Source: Serripes groenlandicus
Taxonomy: Eukaryota; Mollusca; Bivalvia; Cardiida; Cardiidae
Assembly: GCA_031761405.1 (NCBI GenBank)
Contig: JASEVX010000001.1
Location: 204,031,675-204,095,674 of the forward strand
Direction: 5' to 3'
DNA: 64,000 bases
Part shown: piece after piece, positions 1 to 11,800 of the stretch
Layout of the letters: each line of letters opens with the position of its first letter
Position numbering within the stretch: the stretch's first letter is position 1
Program-made: the position numbers and the translations under genes
Notes under the pieces: model-generated
What the model was told of the DNA's origin: nothing
Databases searched by the model: none
The model's input: the letters and a program-made list of their open reading frames with translations, nothing else

Positions 1-110
1 TTGACAATGGGAGTAATTGCTCATTGTGGGCAATTTATCCTTGGCCACAGCACTTTCAAATCGTCTGCTGCAAATGTGTCTACATATTTTGAAAAGGTTT
101 AACATGTTAA
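1..110. mobile_element. piggyBac-like MITE, right half
   Basis: GAGTAATTGCTCATTGTGGGCAAT hairpin remnant (first 20 bases quoted in part), AAATCGTCTGCTGCAAATGT, ending AAAAGGTTTAA. Confidence 0.55.
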
Positions 111-357
111 TCGCATGTATTGATATTGATGAGAATGCTGTTGTATTTGACATTGCAACTTAGAATATGGTATTGTAATAGCCAATCTGAAAGTGTTCTT
201 TCAAAGTCAAGAATTTATGTCACAGGTGTGTTTTAAACTCTATTCACATACAGACGCTTCCAAGGAAAAAACTAGTACCAAATAGCTTCTTGCAAGATTG
301 AAAATAATTGCAATTGCTGTCAAACTATTTTTGCTCTGAGTTTTTAAATGTAATCCA

Positions 358-585
358 TTAACCCTTTCCCTCATATAGATGCTTTCTGATGCCTCTGCAG
401 CAGACAACTTTTGAAAACATTGTGACAAAAGGAGAAATTGCTCAAAATGAGCAATTTCTCCTTTTGCCACACTGTTTTCGATATGTTTTCAGCAATTATA
501 CCCACAGGTATAGAGGTTGTCTGTGTTTTTGCCGAAATTATTTCAAACTGTCTGCTACAGATTTGTTGTATGTGTGAAAGATTGA
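358..585. mobile_element. piggyBac-like MITE (TTAA-CCCTTTCCC family)
   Basis: Left TTAACCCTTTCCCTCATATA, CTGCAGCAGAC, central hairpin AGGAGAAATTGCTCAAAATG / GAGCAATTTCTCCTTTTGCC, right end GTCTGCTACAGATTTGTTGT decayed after TGTGTGAAAG. Confidence 0.8.
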
Positions 586-965
586 AATTATGTCACGAGA
601 ATATGAAAAAATCCAAGGCAAGATATAACCAAGTCGAAACGGTTATCAATTACCTCGAGCGAAATGGGGTCGTGTTGCGATCTGAAATAGTATATTGGCG
701 TGGAACCAAAGGGACCACACTTCTATAAACTGTTCTAAAATATATTTAGAAGTTGTTACCATGTAGACGGATAGTGTAGGCTCTGATAAGACTGTGTTTT
801 TACACAGGCTCGCCTTTACTATTCAGATATGAAATAGGAACCCTTTTCGCCATAAATATGTCTATTTTACTCCGCTAGAAATATGTAAATATCGGCATGC
901 ATTCTAGTTGTTGTTGTTGCATGCAGTGTTGTTCAGTGTTGACCATTATGAATTAATTGAGAAAT

Positions 966-1168
966 TTGCTGTGGTCAAGTGGTTAGCCAGGGGGATTTGG
1001 AACCGGTCATCTCGGGATCGATCCCCGCTCGCGTCGATCATGGTGGACCCTTGGGCAAGGCATATTTCCTAGCCTAGTACTGGTTAGTTTACCCAAGGGC
1101 CATGAACAAATGTACAATCGCCGTGATGTAACGAAAATAGAGTTTATAACGGCGTAAATACCAGTGAA
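966..1168 (+). mobile_element. tRNA-headed SINE
   Basis: Box A-like GTGGTCAAGTGGTTAG, box B-like GGGATCGATCCC, then the family tail CCTAGCCTAGTACTGG...CCGTGATGTAAC...GGCGTAAA. Head scrambled, not a working tRNA gene. Confidence 0.7.
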
Positions 1169-2355
1169 AGGATAATAAGATATTATTTAAATTATAAGGC
1201 GACAATGTTTACCCGTTCCTGTCTTTGTTTTATGTTTGTCCTCAAATTTATTATTTTGTTTCATTAACAAACACGCACAATACATTTCATGATATACACA
1301 GTTTAAAGTTCGGGAAACACACATGTATGCCTGTTAAAATAATACTTATATTTTTTCACAAAAGTTAAGATCGGATAAACGTTGTCGTATAATCAGTGCT
1401 ACTTACACGAATAAAGAACACTAAAGCTGATACACGATCAGTCAACACACTGTTTGCTATTATTTCTGCCATTACACATTTACGGAGTGTATCTCCGTGA
1501 TGTGATATCCTTTGTATACTTGTTGGTAGCTGAAATGTATAATGGGTTCATCACAGGCGTTTGAATTTTTTATTTGAGGAAAATCTCAAACAGGACCGGG
1601 ATCTCTATATGGTTCATGTACTACAATAATATGTTTATATAATACCATAAAGAGAGGCTATTTATAGATACACGAGTGGTTTGATATGTAAAATGCACTG
1701 ATCCTGTCATAAGTGCAAACATTTGTATTATAATGATTCTTATTTGCATGAATTGCTGTATGAAAATATTCATGTTTAGATAAATAGTAAAGCTGATATG
1801 TTATGCAATAAAGGTTATCAGACTCATGTTAACATTGTAAAGCAATATCATATATTAAATACAAGCAATATATATCGACCGCGTTTGTCTCTTTCAGTGA
1901 TCACGAATCGAGCAGTCGATAACGATTGGTCCCTTCGACCAAGGAGTCTCGAATCGGCCATTTGTATTGTCTCGTCGGAACGAAGAAGCCAACACGAGAC
2001 TAAAGTTTTGCTTTTCTGGCGGTTGCGTTAAGTATTTTGCTCTTAGACTAAGAAATCAGTGTTTTAATTGCCCCATGTTGGCCACCAACCTCACAAGGAG
2101 AGTGAAACATGGGCGCGAACTATGGAGCCCTCGTTTTCAGGTTCGAGCACGCTCCCGACTGAGCTCACCGGGCCGCTTACACGAACTATCTCAAATTGTG
2201 AACCAGTTCCAACAACGTAACTAATAAACACAGACGAAACATAAAGCAGTGATGGACAAAATGTGTCATAAACGACCCCCCTTTGTGAATGACTATACCA
2301 AGGTTAGCGAGAATAATGTAGTCCTGGGCCCATTATTAGTGTTGTGGAAAAGAAT

Positions 2356-2660
2356 TGATAGATTGGGTTTAACGCCGTTTTCAACAATTGTTCAGTCATA
2401 AACACTGCGGCCAGTTCATCTTCCCACGTACATTGTATTTCCTGACACTCTCACACTTATACTTCACACACCAGTCTTTCGAAACAACTGGCTGCCTTTC
2501 CACATGGATTGTTAGCCTATTCGTGGTAGACGAATGACGCGTGTCGCATTGACATTTGTCATACGCCCGAAAGAATATTGATTGAGCTGGGGTTCGAACT
2601 CACAACCCCTGGATTGACAGCCCTCGTCGCTACCGACTGAGCGAGCTACCGGGGCTCAGA
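2356..2660 (-). mobile_element. tRNA-headed SINE (long type)
   Basis: Minus-strand head GAGCCCCGGTAGCTCGCTCAG...GGTTGTGAGTTCGAACCCC, tail ending GAAAACGGCGTTAAACCC. Ends 38 bases before exon 6 of the minus-strand gene. Confidence 0.75.
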
Positions 2661-2697
2661 AAACGTGGAAAACAAAGTACAAATAAATGTTGCTTAC

Positions 2698-2836
2698 CAT
2701 TTGAGTGATTGTTGCCCTATAGAACTCTAGATCACTCGGACGGATGGTCATAATAAGTCTCTTAGACATCACAGTTAATTCTAAAGCGACATCTAGTGGA
2801 TTGCAATCTTGGATACATCTGGCTATGGGCTTTTTC
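2698..2836 (-). CDS. Exon 6 of the minus-strand GARIN-like gene (weakly RasGEF-like)
   Basis: Acceptor TTATTATTACAG|GAAAAAG, donor CAAATG|GTAAGC. Encodes 46 residues beginning KKPIARCIQDCNPLDVALEL and ending YRATITQM. The pattern NPLDVA..LT..., then IRPSDL, is reminiscent of the first helices of CDC25-type Ras guanine-nucleotide exchange domains, but catalytic parts are not in the window. Splice-border quality and matched phase make the exon itself secure. Confidence 0.8.
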
Positions 2837-5800
2837 CTGTAATAATAAGACAATTAGCCATGTAAGGCGAGTTGGAGCCGCAATGCCTCTCTGATTATAG
2901 ACCATCACAAGATATTTGTTGCCAGGGTTTTTTAAGCCGAATTCAATAATTTTCAGTTATATATCGGCGTGTCCTCGGTACGTTACAAAAGTGCTACTGG
3001 TCCATTTAATCCTGACGACATCCCGCCAGTCGTAATGCTAACCCCGCAAACATGAGCTTCAAGGAGAGCAGCCATTACTACAATTTTTAAATTATTGTGT
3101 ATGACCCGGCCGGGGATCAAACCCACGACCACCCGTACCAGAGGCGGACGCTCTATCTATATAGATACACCACCGATGCGACCATCGCAAGAGAATTCTT
3201 CGTCCACCTGTATTTAGTAGCGCAATGTATGTACTACTCAACTACATTAATTTGATCGTGTCGTTGTGTTAAGAAGCATGTATAACTATAAAACACGATC
3301 CAGGGCGTCCCGGGTTCGATCCCCAGTCGCGGCGCTGTAGTCCATTTCCTAGCCTAGTACTGATGTGTTTACCCAGGGATCAGGAATAAGTGAACTGTCG
3401 CTTTGATATAATTGAAATAATGTTGAAAGCGGCGTAAAACCTTAACTCTTTCAGCGCCAAAGGCAATATTGAGGTTTTTGCAAACAATGCAGTTTCAGGT
3501 GAGTCAGCTCATAACGAGCTGTCTCACCTGAAATCAGTATTGTTTGCCTTTTAGTTACCAAAATAGTCCAAAACTTTCATAAATTGAGAAATGGAAACAC
3601 ACGATTTTGAACATGGAAGAGTCTACTTTAAACAATTAAACAAAAGGGCGTAAGCCCACACTCAATCAATTACAGAAAGTCAGTCGTACATAAATTATAC
3701 GTTCAATTTACAAGATATCGCCAACTTTACCACTGAAGTTTTCATTGCCGTTGGCTCTAACTATATCAAATTCTTCATCGCAACGGACCAACCGACCGAC
3801 CGACCGACCGACCGATAAACCACAGGTATCGGGGGTATAATAACAAACCAGGAATTGAGTCTTAATGATACATACCTAGCTGAAACTGCTTGAAAAATAA
3901 CCAGTCGCGTCATGCTATTCGATTTACCAAGTACAAGCTCTCTTGCTCGTCCCCAAAGTTGAGCTCCGGATCGTACATTGTCTGAAATTAATCATGTTCA
4001 TGATAATAAGCATTTTAATGGTGAAAAGCATTCATCGTCAGTCATTGATCATGAATTTCTGGTGAGTAGCGTAATCATTTGTTCTGGTCAGAAGCAAAAA
4101 GTGTCTGTAATAAATTTTTGTGTTTTTGGTTAATAGCGTACATTGTATGTTATTAATCATGTGTTTTGGGTTAATATCGTACAGTGATGTTATTAATCAT
4201 GTGTTATGGAGAGTATATCGTACATTGTATGCAATTAATCATGTTTTATCGAGAGTAGCGTACATTGTGTGTAATTAATCATGTATTTATGGAGAGTAGC
4301 GTACATTGTATGTGATTTATCATATTTTACGGAGAGTAGCGTACATTGTATGTAATTAATCATGTATTTATGGAGAGTATCGTACATTGTATGTGATTTA
4401 TCGTATTTTATTGGTGATAAGCGTACAGTGTATGTTATTAATCATGTGTTATGGAGAGTAGCGTACATTGTATGTGATTTATCATATTTTACGGAGAGTA
4501 ACGTACATTGTATGTAATTAATCATGTATTTATGGAGAGTAGCGTACATTGTATGTGATTTATCGTATTTTATTGGTGATTAGCGTACATTGTATGTAAG
4601 TAATCGTGTGTTATGGAGAGTAGCGTACATTGTATGTTATTAATCATGTGTTATGGAGAGTAGCGTACATTGTATGTGATTTATCGTATTTTATTGGTGA
4701 TTAGCGTACATTGTATGTTATTAATCATGTGTTATGGAGAGTAGCGTACATTGTATGTGATTTATCATATTTTACGGAGAGTAACGTACATTGTATGTAA
4801 TTAATCATGTATTTATGGAGAGTAGCGTACATTGTATGTGATTTATCGTATTTTATTGGTGATTAGCGTACATTGTATGTAAGTAATCGTGTGTTATGGA
4901 GAGTAGCGTACATTGTATGTTATTAATCATGTGTTATGGAGAGTAGCGTACATTGTATGTGATTTATCGTATTTTATTGGTGATTAGCGTACATTGTATG
5001 TTATTAATCATGTGTTATGGAGAGTAGCGTACATTGTATGTGATTTATCGTATTTTTCTGGTGATTAGCGTACATTGTATGTAAGTAATCGTGTGTTATG
5101 GAGAGTAGCGTACATTGTATGTAATAACTAATGTATTTATGGAGAGTAGCGTACATTGTGTGTGATGTATCGTGTTTTTCTGGTGAGTAACGTACATTGT
5201 ATGTAATCAATCATGTGTTGTTGAGAGTAGCGTACATTGTATGTAATCAATCATGTGTTGTTGAGAGTAGCGTACATTGTGTGTGATTTATCGTGTTTTT
5301 CTGTTGAGTAGCGTACAGTGTCTACATTAAACCTTGGTTATGGTGAGAAGCGTATATTAAATGTAATACTTATGTGTTCTGGTCAGTAGCTAACAACGTC
5401 TGTTATTAATTGTGGATGTCTGGTGAGTAACGTACATTGTTTGTAATTAATTATGTATTTCTGGTGAGTAACGTACATTGTATGTAATTAATTATGTATT
5501 TCTGGTGAGTAACGTACATTGTATGTAATTAATTATGTATTTCTGGTGAGTAACGTACATTGAATGTAATTAATTATGTATTTCTGGTGAGTAACGTACA
5601 TTGTATGTAATTAATCATGTGTTATGGTGAGTAACGTACATTGTATGTAATTACTCATGTACGTCTGGTGAGTAACGTACATTGTATGTAATTAATTATG
5701 TATTTCTGGTGAGTAACGTACATTGTATGTAATTAATCATGTGTTATGGTGAGTAGCGTACATTGTATGTAATTACTCATGTATGTCTGGTGAGTAGTGT

Positions 5801-8800
5801 ACATTGTATAGTATATATCATGTTTTTTCTGGTGAGTAACGTAAAGCGTCTGTCATTAATCATGTGTTCTGGTGAATATTTCACATTGTTTGTAATGTCA
5901 TGTATTACAGTGAGTACAGTATAGTATCTGTTATTAATCATGTGTTCTGGTGAGTAACGTACATTGTATATTATATATCATGTATTTCTGCTGAATAGCA
6001 TACAGTACAGCTCACGCGGAAAACGCATTTCCGCGATCCCACCGGTGGACAAATATTCTTCATCGCGGATGATCACCGCAATACCGCCGACGGGCTAATT
6101 TGATCACCGCGATTGACATTTCGTCGATTCGAGTTTCTTATCTATTATGAAACCACCGCGATTTTTTCATGTAAAAATGTTTTACTTTTATTAAAAGGTT
6201 TATTTTTTTCGATTATGTACATGTACACGTTTATTGACAAATAGCGATTATTTTATGACCAAACTTGCTAAAATTCCAGAGGCTCGCTTAATAACAAATT
6301 TCTTGAACTAGTTTAATAAAACTTTATATATTTAAAATGACAACTCATGTCAGATCCTATATATATCTCACATTTTTAGTAAGAGATAAATATTGTTAAA
6401 TTACAATACATGTATTTTGTATATACAGTACATGAACTTGAATCTCTCAATTAAGGCAGATTGTTGATTATTGAGCTTTTCTTATTAACTTAATAAATAA
6501 ATGATCCAACTGTAATATTGTTGAAAATGACACTTTTTCATTTCAACGCAATGTGTTGATACAGAGTATAATTGCATCTTTCAGGCATAATTAACAGTTT
6601 TACTATCACGTAGTTGTATTTTTTACAGAATACATAAAGTTTAGGGGGATTGTATTGACGAGTTGTTACGCATATATGCTGCTTTATAGTTAACACTGGT
6701 TTATAATCATTGTCCTCTTCAACAATAATTATTCGTACTGTAATGAAATAAAAATTAAAAAAAAATCCCAGCAAAACGGCGAGAAAAAGCTTATCTAGTC
6801 AAAGGAATGTCACCGCGAATCCGCGATGGTTCCACCACAAATCCGGGCTTATCGGTTTTATTAACCCCCTGGGGCTATCTTGTTGCGTCCGCGATGGTAA
6901 AGAAAATCAAATCGCGATGATGGGTGGGCTTCCACCTATCTTCGTGGACCAAAATAATTGTCCGCGTTGAGATTTGTCCGCGGTGGCTCGCGGACGATGC
7001 CTTTTCCGCGTGAGCTGTACTGTACATCGTCTGTAGTTAATCATGTGTTCTTGTGAGTAACGTACATTGTCTGTAATTAATCATGTGTTTCCGTTGAATA
7101 TTTCACATTGTTTGTAATTAATCATGTATTACGGTGAGTACCGTATAGTGTCTGTTATTAATCATGTGTCAAGTTCCCTTGAGTAACGTACATTGTCTGT
7201 AATTAATCATGCATTTCCAATGAGTAACAAAGAGTGTTTGCAATTAATCACGTGTTTCTGGTGAGTAGCGAACATTGTGTAATTTATCATGTGTTATTGT
7301 GAGTAGCGTACATTGCATGTAATTAATCATGTATTTCTGGTTTGTAGCGTACATTATTTGTAATTAATCATGTATTTCTGGTGAGACGCTAATATTATTT
7401 GTAATTAATCATATATTTTGGTATAGCGGACATTGTTTGTCATTTATCATGTGTTATGGTGAGAAGCGTACAGTATCGGTATTAAATCATGTGTTCTGGT
7501 GAGTAGCTTATATTGTATGTAATTAATCATGTATTTCTGGTGAGACGCTAATATTATTTGTAATTAATCATATATTTTGGTGAGTAGCTTATATTGTATG
7601 TAGATCAAACTGTTTGTAATTAATCGAGTTTATGGTGAGTACCGTATAGTGCCTGTAATAAATCATACATTTCTGGTAATTAGCGTACATTGTGTTAAAA
7701 GAATCATGTATTTCCGGTGAGTAGCGTACATTGTATGTAATTAATATGATATGGTGAAAAGCGTTCATTGTGTGTAATTACTCACGTGTTTCTAGTGAGT
7801 AGCGGACATTGTATCTAATTAATCATGCATTTCTGGTGAGTAGCGATCATTTTGTGTAATTAATCTATAATTTCTGGTGCGTAACGTGCATTCTGTGTTA
7901 TTAATCATGTATTGCTGGTGAGTAGCGTACATTGTGTATAATACATCATGTGTTCTGGTGAGTAGCGTACATTATCTGTAATAAATCATGTGTTTCTGGT
8001 GAGTTTCGTACATCGTCTGTAAGTAGTCAGGTATTTGTGGTGAGTAGCTTAATAATCTGTAATTAACAATGTATTTATGGTTTATAGCGACCGTCGTCTG
8101 TATTTAATCATGTGTTATGGTTAATAACGTCAGGCGTCCCTAATAACGTACATCCGTATTTAATCTTTCATGGAAAGTAATGTCCATCATCTGTTTTTAA
8201 TCATCTTTTGATATGGTTTGTAGCGTACACTGTCTCTAATTCAACATGTTTTCATGGTAATAAACATACATTGCCTGTAATTTATCAGGGTTCTTGGACG
8301 TGAATAACGTCTATTGTCTGTAATAACCATGTGGTAATATGTTGAGTAGCATACATTGCCAGTAAAGCATTGTGTGCATATATATCTAGATCTAAACGTC
8401 CTCAAGTTCTTACCTTTCTTTTGTTGATTAGTTGTTACTTCCGTAATCAAAGTATCAATGTCGCCTTCCTCAGAGGATGTGTCACTAGGGCTTGTATATA
8501 CTTGTAAACTGGTATGAAACGAACAATGTATTATTAGGTTTTTTTATCTTTATTTTTGTTATATCACGGCGACAGCTCACATATTCATGATCCCTGGGTA
8601 AACAAACCAGTACTAGGCTAGGAATTGTGCATTGCCTAAGGACACTCAAAAATGACAGGCGTGTCGCGACTGAAGATCGAACTCGGAACGCCAGGTTTCA
8701 AATCCCCGACGCTTACCACTCGACCGCGGAGGATTCCTATGCAACAAACAAACGAGGAAGATACGTAAGAAGTTTTAGGCGATCAATTGTATTAGTCTTA

Positions 8801-11800
8801 TTGCGACTCCATTATTAGTTGGCATAAGTTTGCTTTGGCGTGAAACAATTGCGACTGCACTTCCACCATTTTGTCAGAAATTGAACCTTCCCCATATACA
8901 ACAAATCTGCAGCAGAAGAATTTGAAATGATTTCAGCAAAACTATGAAAACTCTCTATGTTTGAAATTACAATTATCAAATATTTCCGAATAATCTTTTT
9001 AAAAGTCGTCTGCGGCAGAGGCGTCAGAAAGCGTTTATATGTGGGAATGGGTAAAATAATTGAAAATTAAATTTTGAAGCTAAATATGAAGGGCCTTATC
9101 AGACTAGCCTTCACTTGACAGTATCGTGATATACACAAACGTACCATACACGTGACACACACGTGAATATACACAAACGTACCATACACGTGACATACAC
9201 AAACATACCAAGCTCGTGACATACACGTACAACAAATCTGCAACCGACCACTTGAAATAAATCCAGGCAAAACTTCGGATGTGTAGAGTGATCTGAATCT
9301 TCACTAGGCAGTCGTGTACCATTTGTGGGGTTTAGTGGTAGAGCGTCCTCTTCGAGTGCGGGAGGTCGCGGGTTCGGCAGGTTATACAAAATACTTTTAA
9401 AATGATAGTAATTGCTGTCGTCCTTGACGTCAGGGTTGCGGTTGCATAACCAGTGACTGGCTGGTGTCAGGATAAATGGACCAGTAGTACTGGTAACTTA
9501 CCCACGAAAATTCGTGATATTTTAGAAATTGTGTTGAAAGCGGAGTAAAACAGCAAACAATCAATCAATCAGTGCTGAGTGGACGGGCTCAGTATTATGA
9601 GTAGTTTAAAAGAAATACCAAGGGAGACAACTACCACGATTCATTCCCTGAATAACGATATATAACGGCATGTGTATATCTAATCCTGATCTTTTTGACC
9701 TATGTTAACCCTTTTCAACATACAAACGCTTTCTAATGCCATTGCAGCAAACGATATTTGAAAACATTGTGAAAAAAAAGAAGAAATTTCTCATAATGAA
9801 CAATTTCCCCTTTCGACCCAATGTTTTCAACTGTATTGAACGATTAAAGTTTCATTTATAGAGGTTTATCATATTTTTAACCAGTGGTTATTAAAGTCGT
9901 CTGCTGCATATTTGTGTTTGTATGTGGGAAAGGGTTACGTTTGGTGACGACATTTTGTATCGGTTCCGATTATTTTAGCTTACCTTTCTGTAGAGTGCTT
10001 GTTAACTTTGTCTCGTCTTTTTAAAACCTAGAACATAACACAAATAGATAGTAAGCGGTTAATTAGTATATAAAGTATGGTGGCATATTACTGCCGTAAG
10101 ATAACCAGTTAGTGTTTTGTAAATATTAACTGGTTATCTAGTTAGGGTTTGCGAATTTCACTTAATAAGTAACATACTAACTAGTTAACTAGATAAGATT
10201 CGTGTTACTACTTATTTGATATTCTCGAAACGTAAGTCAAAAACAGGCATGAAAGTGCCCAGAACTGCCACCAGTTACCTTTTCTTGCTGTAAAATAAGA
10301 CTTAAACGACCATTAACGTACAACTGAAATCCTATCTAGTTAACCACTTATTATGTCACATACTAACTGGTTAACTAGATAACATTCGTGTTACCAGTTA
10401 TAAATAGATACTGCGGAGGTCCTTTGTATTTTTCCGCTATGGAAGTTTCAAGTTCATTTAGGAAAAATACGAAGGACCTCCGCAGTATCACTAACGTACA
10501 ACTGAAATCCTATCTAGTTAACCACTTATTATGTCACATACTAACTGGTTAACTAGATAACATTCGTGTTACCAGTTATAAATAAATACTGCGGAGGTCC
10601 TTTGTATTTTTCCGCTATGGAAGTTGCAAGTTCATTTAGGAAAAATACGAAGGACCTCCGCAGTATCAATAACGTACAACTGAAATCCTATCTAGTTAAC
10701 CACTTATTATGTCACATACTAACTGGTTAACTAGATAACATTCGTGTTACCAGTTATAAATAAATACTGCGGAGGTCCTTTGTATTTTTCCGCTATGGAA
10801 GTTGCAAGTTCATTTAGGAACAATACGAAGGACCTCCGCAGTATCACTAACGTACAACTGAAATCCTATCTAGTTAACCACTTATTATGTCACATACTAA
10901 CTAGTTAACTAGAAAACATTCGTGTTACCAGTTATAAATAGATACTGCGGAGGTCCTTTGTATTTTTCCTTTGGACAGTTATCGATCCAAAGGAAAAATA
11001 CAAAGGACCTCCGGAGTATCTATTTATAACTGGTAACACGAATCCTATCTAGTTAACCACTTAGTAATAGATACTGCGGAGGTCCTTTGTATTTTTCCTT
11101 TGGACAGTTATCGATCAACCTCATCAAACGTGTCATTTCAATAAACGTGATAAGTAAACAAATCAAGTCCCCCCCCCCCCCACCTGAATGTGTTTCAGTT
11201 GTAAGTTAATGCTCGTGTAAATCTTATTTTACAGCATGGTAAGGTAACTGGTGGCAGGTCTGGGCACTTTCATGCCTGTTTTAGTCTTACGTTTCGAGAA
11301 TATCAAATAAGTGGTAACACGAATCCTATCTAGTTAACTAGTTAGTATGTTACTTATTATGTGAAATTCGCAAACCCTAACTAGATAACCAGTTAATAAT
11401 GTACAAAACATTAACTGGTTATCTTACGGCAGTAATATGCCACCATAATAAAGAATGTAAATTGGTTGTTGTTTCAAACCTTTCTAACAAAACAAATCCG
11501 TCTACTTTGAAATCATCTGAGGAAAAAATATATTTCTTTTTATAAAGGATTTTTTCGGCGATAGCTGTTTAACCTCAGTTTTGACCTAGATGTTAAATAA
11601 ATTATCTAGATTTTAGACCAATCAAATGTTGTATTTGGCGATCCTACAAGAGGCACTAATAAGATGAAGTTTTAAAATGAAATGTTCTACATACTATCTT
11701 TTAATTGTTTTCCTTAAGAAATAAATTTCAGTGAAAGAAATCAGTTAAAACGTATGAAATATAATATTCAAGAGCAAAATATTAATTATTTTTGAATTGT

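Larger units (their letters stand above)
3982..8360 (-). repeat. ~41-bp minisatellite seeded by a 3' splice site, filling intron 4 of the minus-strand gene
   Basis: Plus-strand core: GTAGCGTACATTGTATGTAA then TTAATCATGTATTTCTGGTG, with dozens of copies from about 4,050 to 8,360, interrupted at 6,003-7,022. Read on the minus strand each unit holds ATGATTAATTACA(G/T)ACAATGTACG, which matches the real acceptor of exon 5 (ATGATTAATTTCAG|ACAATGTACG). Core units (4,140-5,800) mostly read CAT where the acceptor has CAG; several distal units (7,020-7,210, 8,090) keep CAG. Confidence 0.9.

Noticed and set aside
2079..2216. Possible next exon of the minus-strand gene (frame with VVGTGSQFEIV)
   Set aside because: Needs a phase that does not match exon 6 and the stretch reads like a worn tRNA-type SINE head.
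2560..2657. tRNA gene on the minus strand
   Set aside because: tRNA-like head of a SINE; the same body follows in other copies and the cloverleaf is worn.
5004..5210. 68-codon minus-strand frame
   Set aside because: 41-bp array translation.
4050..8360. Possible CRISPR array
   Set aside because: Units are head-to-tail with no unique spacers, in a eukaryotic intron.
9067..9389. Three overlapping minus-strand frames with ACACGTGACATACAC-type repeats
   Set aside because: Short tandem CACGTGACA/CAAACGTACCATA repeats and a SINE explain them.
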